A stretch of DNA of 64,000 nt from Paraburkholderia silvatlantica (GTDB taxonomy: Bacteria; Pseudomonadota; Gammaproteobacteria; Burkholderiales; Burkholderiaceae): NCBI RefSeq assembly GCF_003096715.1, contig NZ_QEOL01000001.1:405693-469692 (forward strand), in the 5' to 3' direction. This document shows, in pieces, positions 1-8,398 of this stretch. Under the pieces are notes generated by a model. The model was not told the origin of the DNA, searched no databases, and worked only from the letters and a program-made list of their open reading frames with translations. A program made the position numbers and the translations under genes. Numbering within the stretch: position 1 is the stretch's first letter; the number at the start of each line of letters is the position of its first letter.

Positions 1-78
1 ACCCGCGCGCAGCATGTCCTCGATATCTCCGGGTTGCGCGATGAACTGCTGCGAATCTTCAGTCTTCGGCGCTAGCAT
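1..78 (-). CDS. Partial CDS running off the left edge, unknown product
   Basis: An open frame begins with ATG at 78 and runs leftward out of the window, giving 26 visible residues that start MLAPKTEDSQQ. It lies 38 bp downstream of the DUF1016 nuclease gene on the same strand, so it could be the next gene of that operon. YhcG-type nucleases often sit near type I restriction genes, but nothing in this fragment identifies it as one. There is no strong ribosome binding site. Confidence 0.3.
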   Translation of the reverse strand, partial: MLAPKTEDSQQFIAQPGDIEDMLRAG

Positions 79-116
79 CTGCCGGCAAAGGCAGCGAAGG
101 CGTGGCCGAGCAATAT

Positions 117-1166
117 CTAGGCAGTGCCGTCCGGCAGGTCGGGGCGCAGCTCGGCCTCGATCTGATCGATGCTCGGCAGACCGGTCTCCAGCGACGGCGG
201 TACCTCGCGCATCAGTTGGTACTCGGCCACACCCATCGGTTTGGCGACGCCACGCAGGGCATATTCCGCCACGAGCCGGTTCTTTTCCTTGCACAGCAGC
301 AGGCCGATGGTCGGCTGGTCCTCGGGCGCCTTGACCTGCGCATCGATCGCGGACAGGTAGAAGTTCAACTGGCCCGCATATTCAGGCTTGAACGGAGTCG
401 TTTTCAGCTCGACGACGACATAGCAACGCAGCTTGAGATGGTAGAAAAGCAGATCGACGAAGAACTCATCGCCACCCACCTCCAACCGGTACTGGCGCCC
501 CACGAACGCGAAACCGGCGCCCAGTTCGAGCAGGAAGCGGGTAATGTGCTGGGTGAGCGCGCGCTCGATGTCGCGCTCCTGGGCGTTCTCGGCCAGGCCG
601 AGAAAGTCAAAGATATACGGATCCTTGAGCGCGTCGCGCGCGAGATCGGACTGCGATGGCGGCAACCGGTCGGCGAAATTCGTGACGGCGTTCCCGGCAC
701 GCGCATGGGCGACCGTCTCGATCTGCATGGTCAGCACGCTGCGCGACCAGCCGTGTTCGAGCGACTTTTGCGCATACCACAGCCGTTGGGCGTCGTCGTT
801 GAGCTTGTCCAGCAGTGTCACGACGTGTGACCACGGTAATTGTGCAACGGGCTGTTGCACAAATTCCGGCTGCGGGAAGGCTTGTGCCAGCGCGCGCATG
901 TACTTGAGGTTGCGCGGCGAGAATCCTCGCATGTCGGGAAAAGCTGCCTTGAGGTCGCGCGCGAGCCGGTCGACAACGCCGGCGCCCCAGCCTTGTCGCT
1001 GCTGCCTGTCGAGAATATCGCGGCCGATCTGCCAGTACAGCGTAACCAGTTCGCGATTCGCGCTGGCAACGGCGCGCTGCCGCGCGCGCTCGACGCGCTG
1101 CTTGAGCTCGGCAAACCAGTGGCGATAATCCTCAGCCCATGCGGGAGCGCTCATGTCCTTGGTCAT
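117..1166 (-). CDS. DUF1016 / YhcG-family PDDEXK nuclease domain protein
   Basis: A 349-residue protein of the YhcG/DUF1016 family, whose members are predicted PD-(D/E)XK nucleases often found with restriction-modification or defence genes. The N-terminal half (about residues 10-160) has the family pattern: a WxxxL-type helical start, YWQIGRDIL, and a stretch ending in FPDMRGFSPRNLKYM. The C-terminal half carries the nuclease core, with EFFVDLLFYH followed by VVVELK (D and ExK residues) and the closing ALRGVAKPMGVAEY block. ATG at 1166 (MTKDMSAP) is preferred over the further upstream in-frame starts because family homology begins there. Target specificity cannot be read from the sequence. 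Confidence 0.85.
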   Translation of the reverse strand: MTKDMSAPAWAEDYRHWFAELKQRVERARQRAVASANRELVTLYWQIGRDILDRQQRQGWGAGVVDRLARDLKAAFPDMRGFSPRNLKYMRALAQAFPQPEFVQQPVAQLPWSHVVTLLDKLNDDAQRLWYAQKSLEHGWSRSVLTMQIETVAHARAGNAVTNFADRLPPSQSDLARDALKDPYIFDFLGLAENAQERDIERALTQHITRFLLELGAGFAFVGRQYRLEVGGDEFFVDLLFYHLKLRCYVVVELKTTPFKPEYAGQLNFYLSAIDAQVKAPEDQPTIGLLLCKEKNRLVAEYALRGVAKPMGVAEYQLMREVPPSLETGLPSIDQIEAELRPDLPDGTA

Positions 1167-1365
1167 GCGTTGGGTCGTGTGGGCGCCGGCGATTGCGCTC
1201 GAATGGGAGATTATCTTGACGGAGCCGGGAATCGACAAGCGTAACCGGCGTAGAAGTCTCGATTATAGCATCGCACCCCATAAAAAATTCGATAATTTAT
1301 GTTATGTCAAATTGTAGAGGCTAACGGGCTGAAACTTTATCAACTCCGACAGGTTGAGTTGGGAG

Positions 1366-1385
1366 TTTGTAAAAATACTTACAAA
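1366..1385. promoter_or_regulatory. Inverted repeat upstream of the phage-like HTH gene (operator candidate)
   Basis: TTTGTAA and its complement TTACAAA are separated by 6 bp, in an AT-rich pocket of otherwise GC-rich DNA, about 35 bp upstream of the probable start at 1414. A repressor-type HTH protein could bind here to control its own gene. This is inference from symmetry and position only. Confidence 0.3.
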
Positions 1386-1413
1386 TTCTTACAGGAACTC
1401 AGCCCCACCGCCC

Positions 1414-1869
1414 ATGATTGCCGCAGTTCCCCGTCCCGGCGACTTGTCCGACTTCCTGACGTTGACAGATGGTGTGTCAGTCGCCCGTGTCGCCGATATC
1501 CTCCGCTGCTGCACCCGGACTGTCCGTAATTACGTCGCTGGCCAGTCCCCAATCCCGTGGCATCGCATCGAGCTGCTGCACCTTTTGAAACGCGAATCTA
1601 CCGCTGCAGCTCCGCTCGCCGAAAGCCCGTCCAACGCTTCCGACGTTGGCGTGACGGCGAACATCGAACCCGATCCCGCCGTGCCCGACGTGCCGCCCGC
1701 GGAAATGCTGGCATGGGTCGGCGTCCACGCACCGCACTATCTTTCAAGTCAACGCAGCTTCGCGTTCTATGTGCGCGGCTGGAACCTGCCACCCCGAGCG
1801 CGCCGGGCGCTTCTGGCGCCTCCTGATGCCCTTCGCCTCCCAGCGCATCGGGTTGATATCATTTTGTGA
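1414..1869 (+). CDS. Small helix-turn-helix protein, phage-like
   Basis: A 151-residue product if it starts at ATG 1414. Around residues 12-55 there is a helix-turn-helix-like segment (VSVARVADILRCCTRTVRNY) followed by a basic, tryptophan-containing helix, similar in layout to short phage or plasmid proteins that recognise their own promoters. The middle is Ala/Pro-rich and the C-terminal 40 residues look poorly conserved, so the gene may be frameshifted near its end. It sits just upstream of hicAB on the same strand, with a small inverted repeat in front. The exact family is not recognised. Confidence 0.45.
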   Translation: MIAAVPRPGDLSDFLTLTDGVSVARVADILRCCTRTVRNYVAGQSPIPWHRIELLHLLKRESTAAAPLAESPSNASDVGVTANIEPDPAVPDVPPAEMLAWVGVHAPHYLSSQRSFAFYVRGWNLPPRARRALLAPPDALRLPAHRVDIIL

Positions 1870-1905
1870 TTGCACTATGCTGCCACTTTTTGATATCATC
1901 TGAGC

Positions 1906-2160
1906 ATGAAAACGAAACACGCCCGCACCCTCGCCGCGATCTTCACGAAGCCGACCTTGAGCGGCGTGGTGTTCTCCGACATTGAAGCACTGGTGAAATC
2001 ACTCGACGGGGAAGTGATTGAACGGGAAGGTTCCCGCGTCAAGATCCTGTTGAACGGCCAGGAGTGGCGGTGTCACCGCCCCCACCCCGGCAAAGAGGCG
2101 CGACGGTATCAGATAGAGGAAGCAAGAGAATTTTTTGAACGAGCAGGAGTCAAGCCATGA
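1906..2160 (+). CDS. hicA: HicA-family toxin (type II toxin-antitoxin)
   Basis: An 84-residue HicA-like protein. HicA toxins are small double-stranded-RNA-binding-fold mRNA interferases held inactive by HicB. Visible features are the helix with DIEALVKSLDGEVIEREGS, two strands, and the ending RYQIEEAREFFERAGVKP, all typical of this subfamily. The position that in classical HicA is the catalytic histidine of GSH is arginine here (EGSRVKI), with a later RCHRPHP carrying histidines. I recall this pattern in a Burkholderiales subfamily, so it need not mean inactivity. The stop codon overlaps the hicB start (ATGA), which supports a coupled toxin-antitoxin operon. Confidence 0.85.
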   Translation: MKTKHARTLAAIFTKPTLSGVVFSDIEALVKSLDGEVIEREGSRVKILLNGQEWRCHRPHPGKEARRYQIEEAREFFERAGVKP

Positions 2161-2513
2161 ACACCATGCACCACAACGGCTATACGGCGCGCGTCGAGTT
2201 CGATGAGCGCGACAACATTTTCGTCGGGCGTGTGCTCGGCGTGAATTCCATCATCAGCTTTCACGGAGAGTCTGTGGCCGAGCTGCGCACGGCCTTCGTT
2301 GAGGCCGTCGATGATTATCTGTCTGACTGCCGGGAGCGCGGCGTGTCACCTGACAAGCCCGCATCCGGCAGGCTGATGCTCCGCATCGATCCGGGCATCC
2401 ACGCCGCGATTGGTGTTGCAGCATCTGCGGCCGGCGAAAGTATCAACCAATGGTCGGAGCACGTATTGCGGCGTGCAGTGAATGAGGCGATGAATCACAA
2501 CGCACACGCCTGA
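2157..2513 (+). CDS. hicB: HicB-family antitoxin
   Basis: A 118-residue HicB antitoxin. The N-terminal part is the degenerate RNase-H-like HicB fold (YTARVEFDERDNIFVGRV, then SFHGESVAELRTAFVEAVDDYL). The C-terminal 45 residues form a ribbon-helix-helix-type DNA-binding segment (LMLRIDPGIHAAIGVAA, then GESINQWSEHVLRRA). HicB neutralises HicA and normally represses the operon. Its start overlaps the hicA stop by 4 bp, and a clear terminator follows 20 bp after the stop. The last 141 bp, including the same stop-to-terminator spacing, recur in diverged form at 3644-3784. Confidence 0.9.
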   Translation: MNTMHHNGYTARVEFDERDNIFVGRVLGVNSIISFHGESVAELRTAFVEAVDDYLSDCRERGVSPDKPASGRLMLRIDPGIHAAIGVAASAAGESINQWSEHVLRRAVNEAMNHNAHA

Positions 2514-2533
2514 AATACAGATCGCCATGCAAA

Positions 2534-2566
2534 AAGGCCGCCGCGTGTCACCACGCAGGCGGCCTT
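2534..2566 (+). terminator. Terminator after hicAB
   Basis: A hairpin with outer stem AAGGCCGCC/GGCGGCCTT and inner stem GCGTG/CACGC begins 20 bp after the hicB stop. It lacks a long T tract, but its position and strength fit transcription termination. A second, weaker version of the same hairpin lies at 3803-3836. Confidence 0.7.
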
Positions 2567-2610
2567 CGGTTATGGACAATCAACTACCCTTGGTCTCACC
2601 TTTCTGACAG

Positions 2611-3042
2611 ATGCGAGAACCTTTAGCCGCCCTGCTTGATGCTCGGGAAACGCGCGACTTTTGTGCGCGCATTGCGCCGAATCCGCCTCTACGTGTCTCA
2701 CATCTGCCGCTCGTCGAGCAGCCACCACTTGAATGCTTCACCATCGTGCCAGAATACATTGCTGCTCACGGCGGAGAACAGTTGAACGGCTGGGCGATCT
2801 GGGAGGTGCCAGGTGTTTTTATCGAAGCAGAGTTCCATGCGATCTCGCGTGACCCGGCTGGCGAGCTGCGTGACCTGACGCCGCGCCTCAACTATCCCGT
2901 TTCCATCACATTTCTGCCCGACCCTGATCGCGTATATCGTGGCCGACAGGTCGACAATATTCGTGAGCCGCTTGTGGACGATGCCGATATAATCCGCTTT
3001 GCCTTGGGAAATCGTCATGATCTCCCACCTTGGGCACTTTGA
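2611..3042 (+). CDS. Conserved hypothetical protein, probably 3'-truncated
   Basis: A 143-residue soluble protein with no signal peptide or membrane segment. It has a distinctive aromatic block in the middle (GWAIWEVPGVFIEAEFHAI) followed by RDPAGELRDLTPR and LPDPDRVYRGRQVDNIREPL. I recall similar hypothetical proteins in proteobacteria but know no assigned function. The visible C-terminus ends abruptly where IS-derived sequence begins on the other strand, so the natural C-terminus may have been lost. It lies directly after the hicAB terminator and may have its own promoter. Confidence 0.5.
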   Translation: MREPLAALLDARETRDFCARIAPNPPLRVSHLPLVEQPPLECFTIVPEYIAAHGGEQLNGWAIWEVPGVFIEAEFHAISRDPAGELRDLTPRLNYPVSITFLPDPDRVYRGRQVDNIREPLVDDADIIRFALGNRHDLPPWAL

Positions 3043-3505
3043 TGCCGTCGGCCCGCGAGGATCCACCTTCCTGCATTTCCTCACCGGCCAGGGTGGAGGC
3101 GTTCATTCCATTCCGCCCAATGAGCCTGCCGCTATCTGAAGCCGCAAATCGGATGACATCCGTTGCACAGCCGGGGCGCGGGTTGCTCGGGTGCCGGGCT
3201 ACGCCGCCTTCAGGAAACTCCTTCGGATTGCTGTTCTGCAGTGGCCGGCAAGGTGAACCTGCTGTGTTGCCCCCCTGTGCACCACCCGGCACAGCCAGTG
3301 AGATTGACAGTCGGCCAATGTCCCAGATGAATCCCGTGAGTTCACGGGCCACGGCAACCACAGCAATGTTCGCATTCTTGCCACGCGCTACCAGTTTGCG
3401 AAGCGTTGGCCTGGAGATGCCACAACGCGTGCACACGAGACCGGCGTCACTGGTCTCGTGATACATGCGTACCCACCGTAATCGCATCGAAATTTCGTGC
3501 TCCAT
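2906..3505 (-). pseudogene. Chimeric transposase remnant (IS481 N-terminus joined to IS110 C-terminus)
   Basis: A 199-codon frame made of two unrelated transposase pieces. Residues 1-38 (MRLRWVRMYHETSDAGLVC, then RCGISRPTLRK) match the N-terminal helix-turn-helix start of IS481-type integrase proteins. From about residue 43 the sequence switches to the C-terminal end of an IS110-type transposase (NANIAVVAVARELTGFIWDI). The remainder is low-complexity readthrough into sequence that overlaps the end of the hypothetical gene on the plus strand. No complete catalytic domain survives, so this is debris from nested or recombined insertion sequences. Confidence 0.65.
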
Positions 3506-3643
3506 CGTTCCATATTAGTTGAAACGATGTCCGTGAATCACACACAAAACTACTGCTGATCGGTTCTACTCGCTGGTCATATAGCAATCCTTTCTGTATC
3601 GGGACAACCTCATCTCGGCCCTGCTATCGCGACGCTACCCAAG

Positions 3644-3784
3644 CTAATGCTCCGCATCGCCCCTGACGTGCATGCGCGTGTTGGCATCGCCGCGGCCGTC
3701 TCGGGCGAGAGTGTGAATCAGTGGTCGGAGGAAGTGCTTGGCCGTGCAGCGCGCGAAGTATTGGAGCGTGCTGCACACGCCTGA
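3644..3784 (+). pseudogene. C-terminal remnant of a second hicB
   Basis: The frame from 3644 to the TGA at 3782-3784 encodes the ribbon-helix-helix tail of a HicB antitoxin (LMLRIAPDVHARVGIAA, GESVNQWSEEVLGRA). It aligns without gaps to the last 46 residues of the intact hicB, with 27 identities. No upstream toxin or N-terminal HicB domain is present; the sequence before it is IS debris. A terminator-like hairpin follows with exactly the same 20-bp spacing as in the intact copy. Confidence 0.75.
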
Positions 3785-3802
3785 AACCCAACCCGCCAAG
3801 CG

Positions 3803-3836
3803 AAAAGGCCACGCGTGTCTCCACGCAGGCGGCCTT
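3803..3836 (+). terminator. Terminator copy after the hicB remnant
   Basis: The hairpin AAGGCC/GGCCTT with inner GCGTG/CACGC is a slightly decayed version of the structure at 2534-2566. It sits 20 bp after the stop of the hicB remnant. Confidence 0.6.
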
Positions 3837-4043
3837 CCTATCATGTGCACATATCGAAGGGTATTCGCTTGGCGCTGCGAACTCGCGACGCCGCTGCAAG
3901 TAGCCACGGTACGGTTACATATTGCACCGCATCAAAGCAAGTCGTACTCTGCGAAGACATAGTTTTATGTAGTGCAAATCAAATCGCCCCACTCAGGCAC
4001 GCCTCCTGCGCGGCCAATCCATGCCGTCTCACCGGAGGAACTC

Positions 4044-4484
4044 ATGGCGTCCGCCCACGTGTCCGGGCAACCACCCCGCCCCGGCTCGCACCTGGAGCCG
4101 ACGCGCGCACAGCGCGTCGCCGGCTGGCTCGGTCTGTGCGCGGTGCCGCTCATCTGGCTGCTGCATCTGGCGCTTGGCGTCACGCTCGTTTCCACGGCCT
4201 GCGCCGACGCTGTCACGCGAGATCCGATGCCAGGCTGGCACGGCACGCAGTGGATCCTCGGCGTCGCCTCGGCCTGCGCGCTCGTGCTCGCGCTCGCCAT
4301 TACGTACGCTGCGGGCCGCGCCTGGCGCAAGATTGCCAACGTCGCGCACGAAAAGCGCGACGCCAGGCGCTTCATCGCCTGGTGCGGCGCGGCCACTTCC
4401 GTGGCCTTCACCTTTGGTCTCGCTTTCTCGATCTGCATACTGATCGCGGCACCGATCGAGCGCCTCTGCACGGCCTTCGACTAG
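4044..4484 (+). CDS. Small integral membrane protein, unknown function
   Basis: A 146-residue protein starting at ATG 4044, which follows a good GGAGGA ribosome binding site; longer forms from 3972 lack one. Three hydrophobic segments are visible at about residues 26-50 (WLGLCAVPLIWLLHLALGV), 70-92 and 112-136. Polar cytoplasmic connectors include a basic helix (AWRKIANVAHEKRDARRF). I do not recognise a catalytic motif. Its neighbours are a porin and IS debris, so context gives no clear role. Small three-helix proteins of this type in Burkholderia are sometimes found with terminal oxidase genes, but none is present here. Confidence 0.7.
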   Translation: MASAHVSGQPPRPGSHLEPTRAQRVAGWLGLCAVPLIWLLHLALGVTLVSTACADAVTRDPMPGWHGTQWILGVASACALVLALAITYAAGRAWRKIANVAHEKRDARRFIAWCGAATSVAFTFGLAFSICILIAAPIERLCTAFD

Positions 4485-4635
4485 GCAGATCCGCGCCTTG
4501 CCAACGCCGCTAACCGGCCCGAGCACGCCAGTTGCGCGAGCATGCTTTTGTCGACGCCGTTGCGGCCGACAATGCCGGTCGGCACGCGATCGGGAACGAG
4601 ATCCAGCGAGTCGAATCCGGCACAACGAGTACGCT

Positions 4636-5673
4636 TTAAAAGCGGTCGATCATACCGAACTGCACGCCGCGCACAGGCGCGCCCGGCCAGGACGGCGGCA
4701 GGCCGGTCACGTTCACGCCGCGCAGCGTGTACGTCGCCTCGCCGCGATTGCGGAGCCACCCTGCGCTCGCGTAGAGCAGTACGCGCTTCGAGAGGTCGTA
4801 CTCGCACGCGGCGCTGAACTGGTCGGCGTCGTTGTCGGCGCCCGAGAGGTCGTGCACCCACGCGTAACCGAGCGACGCGCGAAACCGCGCGGTGACCGCA
4901 TAGCGCGCCGAGATCGAGACACCGTTGTTGTGGTTGCGCGGCGTGCCGCCATCCCCGTTGAAGTACGCGAGAAATCCGGTCACCGGCCCGAGCACGTACG
5001 ACATGCCTCCCAGATTGGCTCGCAGCGCTCCGTTGCCGTTTTGCTGTTGATGTGCATAGGATATGCGAAACGTTCCGCGCCGCCACTCGATGGTTTCGAT
5101 GTTGCCGGCCAGCCCGTTGATACCCGTGGACGGATCGCGCAGCGAGGCCATCAGCGTGGTCGAGAAACCGTAGACGTCGGGAGACAGATACGTGATCGCG
5201 TTGCTTTCGTAAGGCGTGATCTTCGAAAGATTGTTGAGGCCCGAAGCGATGGTGCCCGCGCCGAACGCGTCGAGCTGTCCCTTGAACGGAATATAGATCG
5301 GCGAGTATTGCCGCCCCACGCGCACCGTGCCCCACTGCGTGCCGAGCCCTATCCACGCCTGGCGATTGAAGATCGTGTTGGCTACGGCAAAGGTGCCGTC
5401 GTTGGAGCCGAAGCCGTTTTCCAGCTCGAACAATATCTTGATGCCGCCACCGATATCCTCCACGCCGCGCAGCCCGAATCGCGAGCCGCGATACGCGCCC
5501 GAGTCCATGCGCGCAACCCAGCCCGCGCCCGGATTCGTCACCTCGATGCTCGTGTCGAGTGCCCCGTACAGCGTGACCGAGCTTTGCGCGTATGCGCTTA
5601 TGGTGTGCAACGTGGCGAAGGTTGCCGCAGACAACACCGCCCAGGCGCGCGGCGCGCGCAATGTTCGATTCAT
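4636..5673 (-). CDS. General porin, Gram-negative OmpC/OpcP type
   Basis: A 345-residue outer-membrane porin. ATG at 5673 opens a signal peptide (MNRTLRAPRAWAVLSAATFA) cleaved after SAYA, followed by the QSSVTLYGALDTSI first strand found in most Burkholderiales porins. The body has alternating beta-strand patterns (GSRFGLRGVEDIGGGIKILFELENGF; RQAWIGLGTQWGTVRVGRQY in family order) and ends with aromatic phenylalanine, as required for BAM-mediated assembly. It would form a 16-strand trimeric diffusion channel. It is the first of three paralogous porins within 8 kb, all on the minus strand, and lies downstream of gcd. Confidence 0.9.
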   Translation of the reverse strand: MNRTLRAPRAWAVLSAATFATLHTISAYAQSSVTLYGALDTSIEVTNPGAGWVARMDSGAYRGSRFGLRGVEDIGGGIKILFELENGFGSNDGTFAVANTIFNRQAWIGLGTQWGTVRVGRQYSPIYIPFKGQLDAFGAGTIASGLNNLSKITPYESNAITYLSPDVYGFSTTLMASLRDPSTGINGLAGNIETIEWRRGTFRISYAHQQQNGNGALRANLGGMSYVLGPVTGFLAYFNGDGGTPRNHNNGVSISARYAVTARFRASLGYAWVHDLSGADNDADQFSAACEYDLSKRVLLYASAGWLRNRGEATYTLRGVNVTGLPPSWPGAPVRGVQFGMIDRF

Positions 5674-5812
5674 GAGGGAAAAGCGGGTGAGGCACACGAG
5701 CGGTGCGTCGTATGCTGCTTGAGGGGCGGCAGGCACTGTGCTTGTCGCCTGCCGCCGCGTGGGAAAACCGTAAGCCGAGGCCGCCCTGTGCTGCCGGGCG
5801 GCCGCGCGTTGC

Positions 5813-8344
5813 TTATTGCTTCGGCAGCGCGTAGGCAATCACGTAATCGCCGAGCTTCGTGCCGAACGAGCCGTGCCCGCCCGCCGCGATCACGACGAAC
5901 TGGCGACCGTTCACCGCGTACGTCATCGGCGTGGCCTGCCCTCCCGCAGGCAGCCGCGCTTGCCAGAGCCGGTTGCCGTTGTTCACGTCGAAGGCGCGCA
6001 GGTAGTTGTCCGCCGTCGCGCCGATGAAGATCACGCCGCCCGCCGTCACCATCGGGCCGCCCAGCATCGGCATGCCCGTGCGGAAGGCTACCGGAATCGG
6101 CGAGCTGTCACGCGTCGTGCCGATGCGCTTTTTCCAGACGATCTGGTTGGTCTTCAGGTCGACGACGGAGATATAACCCCATGCCGGCTGCTTGCAGGGC
6201 AGCCCGATCGGCGACATGAACGGATTGAGCGTCACGCCGTAAGGCACGCCGTATTGCGGCTGGACGCCCGCCTCCGTGCCGCTGCCCTTCGCGCCCGGCT
6301 GCGGCTCGATCGGATTGCCCGGTCCGCGCGGAATGAGCCGCGAGACGAACGGCAGCGCAATGGGGTTCGCCACCGCGATCTGTCGGTCGGTGTCGATGGC
6401 GAGGCCGCCCCACTCGAACATGCCGAGGTTGCCCGGGAAAATGAGCGAGCCTTGCAGCGAAGGCGGCGTGAACGTGCCTTCATAGCGCAGCTGGTGGAAC
6501 ATCACGCGGCAGATGAGCTGGTCGTACATCGTGGCGCCCCACATGTCGGCGTCGGTGAGATTCTTCGACGGCCGGAACGTGAGTTGAGAGAACGGCTGCG
6601 TGGCCGAGACGTGGTCGCCGGGCGCCGCGCCCTGCGGCACCGGCATTTCGGGCGCGGGCACGACGAGCGCGCCCGTGCGGCGGTCGAGTACGAACAGGTT
6701 GCCCGTCTTCGCAGGCGCGTACACCACCGGCACGGTCTTGCCGTCCTTGTCGGTGATGTCGGCCAGTGTGGGCTGCGAGGGCTGGTCCATGTCCCACAGG
6801 TCGTGGTGCACCGTCTGGTAGAACCAGGCGAGCTTGCCGGTCGACGCGTGCAGCGCGAGCAGGCCCGTTGCGTAACGCTCGAGGTCGGGCGTGCGGTCGC
6901 CGCCCCAGATGTCCGGCGTCTTCACGCCCATCGGCAGATAGACGATGTCGAGCTTCGCATCGTAGGCGGCCGGCGCCCACGAGTTCGGCGAATTCCACGT
7001 GTAGTGCTCGCCCGGCCCCGGAATCTTGTTCGGGTCAGCCGCGCCCGGATCGAACACCCACAGCAGTTCGCCGGTGCGCACGTCGAAGCCGCGAATCACG
7101 CCCGAGGGCTCGCGGTTCGAGAAGTTGTCTTCCACCGCGCCCGCCACGACGATCACCTTGTTCGTCACGATGGGCGGCGAAGTGGGCTCGTACATGCCCG
7201 GCGTCGTGACCGGCATGGCGTGCTGGAGGTCGAGGCCGCCGTTGTTGCCGAAACCCGTGCAGCGCTCGCCCGTCAGCGCGTCGAGTGCATAGAGGTGACC
7301 GTCGTTCACGGGCAGCAGGATGCGGCGCATGCACGTGCCGCTCGCGGCGGCAGGTGTTGCTGCGGCCACGGGTTCGCTCGCGGGCGCAGCGGCTTGCGTG
7401 GCCGACGCGGGATCGCTGGCCGGCGCAGCCGCTTCGGCGCCCGAAGCCGCCGCGGCGTCCGACGCGGCCACGGGCGTCGTTGCCGTCGCTCCCAGGTCCG
7501 CCGCCGCGGCGTTCACGGATGCCGCCGATAGATCCACGAACGACACGCCCCGGCAGGTCACGTGCTGAAACGAGGGATCGGCCTGCAGCTTCGGATCGAA
7601 CTTCCATTTGAGCTCGCCGGTTTGCGCATCGAGTGCAAACAGGATCTGGTGCGGCGAGCACAGGTAAAGCAGATCGCCGATCTTGATCGGCGTGACTTCG
7701 TTGGTGATCTCTACCGGATCGTTGGGGCCTTTCATGTCGCCGGTACGGAAGGTCCAGGCCACCTCGAGGTTATGCACGTTCTCGGGCGTGATCTGCTGCA
7801 GCGGCGAGTAGCGCGTGCCTTGCTGGTCGCGTCCATAGGCAGGCCACTCGGACGGCTCGATGCCGTCGACATTCGGCGCGGGCGTGGCTCTCACCGCCGC
7901 GAGCGAGCCGTTGTTCTGCTGCGGGTCGTTGAAATGCGCATAGACGAGCACGCCGCCCCACACGAGCAGTCCGACCACGAGCGAAAGCACGCCGAACTGG
8001 CGCGGGCGCTCCAGGTGCCAGCTCATGAGCACAAGCAGCCAGATGCCGAACACCACCAGCACGCCCGAGCGCGGCACGAGCGCCCAGAAGTCCGGCCCCG
8101 ACTCCCAGAGGCCCCATATCGCCGTACCGATGAGCACGATCGCGTAGAGCACGAACGCCGAGGGGCTCGCGCGCCACAAAAGCCACGCGAAGACGAGCAG
8201 CAGCACGCCCGTCACGACGTAGTACGGCGAGCCGCCGAGCGAAATGAGCCACGCGCCGCCAGCCAGCAGATACACCGCGGTGAGCAATGTGAACAGTACG
8301 GAGATGACTCCGATGAAGCCCAGCGGTTTCGATAGTCTGGCCAT
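5813..8344 (-). CDS. gcd: Membrane-bound PQQ-dependent glucose dehydrogenase
   Basis: An 843-residue quinoprotein that oxidises glucose to gluconolactone in the periplasm and passes electrons to ubiquinone. Five hydrophobic segments occupy residues 8-137, then the PQQ-binding beta-propeller starts near WPAYGRDQQGTRYSPL (about 168-182). Propeller signatures include LAWFYQTVHHDLWDMD and the C-terminal GGQATPMTY and FVVIAAGGHG. An unusual Ala/Pro/Ser-rich insertion spans residues about 274-336, between the GVSFVDLS strand and CMRRILLPVNDGHLYALD. In soil Burkholderia this enzyme underlies gluconate production and phosphate solubilisation. No pqq biosynthesis genes are in the window, so the cofactor must be made from elsewhere. 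Confidence 0.95.
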   Translation of the reverse strand: MARLSKPLGFIGVISVLFTLLTAVYLLAGGAWLISLGGSPYYVVTGVLLLVFAWLLWRASPSAFVLYAIVLIGTAIWGLWESGPDFWALVPRSGVLVVFGIWLLVLMSWHLERPRQFGVLSLVVGLLVWGGVLVYAHFNDPQQNNGSLAAVRATPAPNVDGIEPSEWPAYGRDQQGTRYSPLQQITPENVHNLEVAWTFRTGDMKGPNDPVEITNEVTPIKIGDLLYLCSPHQILFALDAQTGELKWKFDPKLQADPSFQHVTCRGVSFVDLSAASVNAAAADLGATATTPVAASDAAAASGAEAAAPASDPASATQAAAPASEPVAAATPAAASGTCMRRILLPVNDGHLYALDALTGERCTGFGNNGGLDLQHAMPVTTPGMYEPTSPPIVTNKVIVVAGAVEDNFSNREPSGVIRGFDVRTGELLWVFDPGAADPNKIPGPGEHYTWNSPNSWAPAAYDAKLDIVYLPMGVKTPDIWGGDRTPDLERYATGLLALHASTGKLAWFYQTVHHDLWDMDQPSQPTLADITDKDGKTVPVVYAPAKTGNLFVLDRRTGALVVPAPEMPVPQGAAPGDHVSATQPFSQLTFRPSKNLTDADMWGATMYDQLICRVMFHQLRYEGTFTPPSLQGSLIFPGNLGMFEWGGLAIDTDRQIAVANPIALPFVSRLIPRGPGNPIEPQPGAKGSGTEAGVQPQYGVPYGVTLNPFMSPIGLPCKQPAWGYISVVDLKTNQIVWKKRIGTTRDSSPIPVAFRTGMPMLGGPMVTAGGVIFIGATADNYLRAFDVNNGNRLWQARLPAGGQATPMTYAVNGRQFVVIAAGGHGSFGTKLGDYVIAYALPKQ

Positions 8345-8398
8345 GATCTCAACTTTCCTCGAAGAATGCCGTCTGCGATGGCGGAAAAAAGCGTGGCG

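Noticed and set aside
2698..3084. Minus-strand frame opposite the truncated hypothetical gene
   Set aside because: Antisense; no similarity to known transposase domains in this part.
4498..6027. Long plus-strand frame opposite the first porin and gcd
   Set aside because: Arginine-rich product with no recognisable domain, fully antisense to well-supported genes.
5816..7531. Long plus-strand frame opposite gcd
   Set aside because: Antisense shadow of the PQQ dehydrogenase with heavy Arg/His/Val composition.
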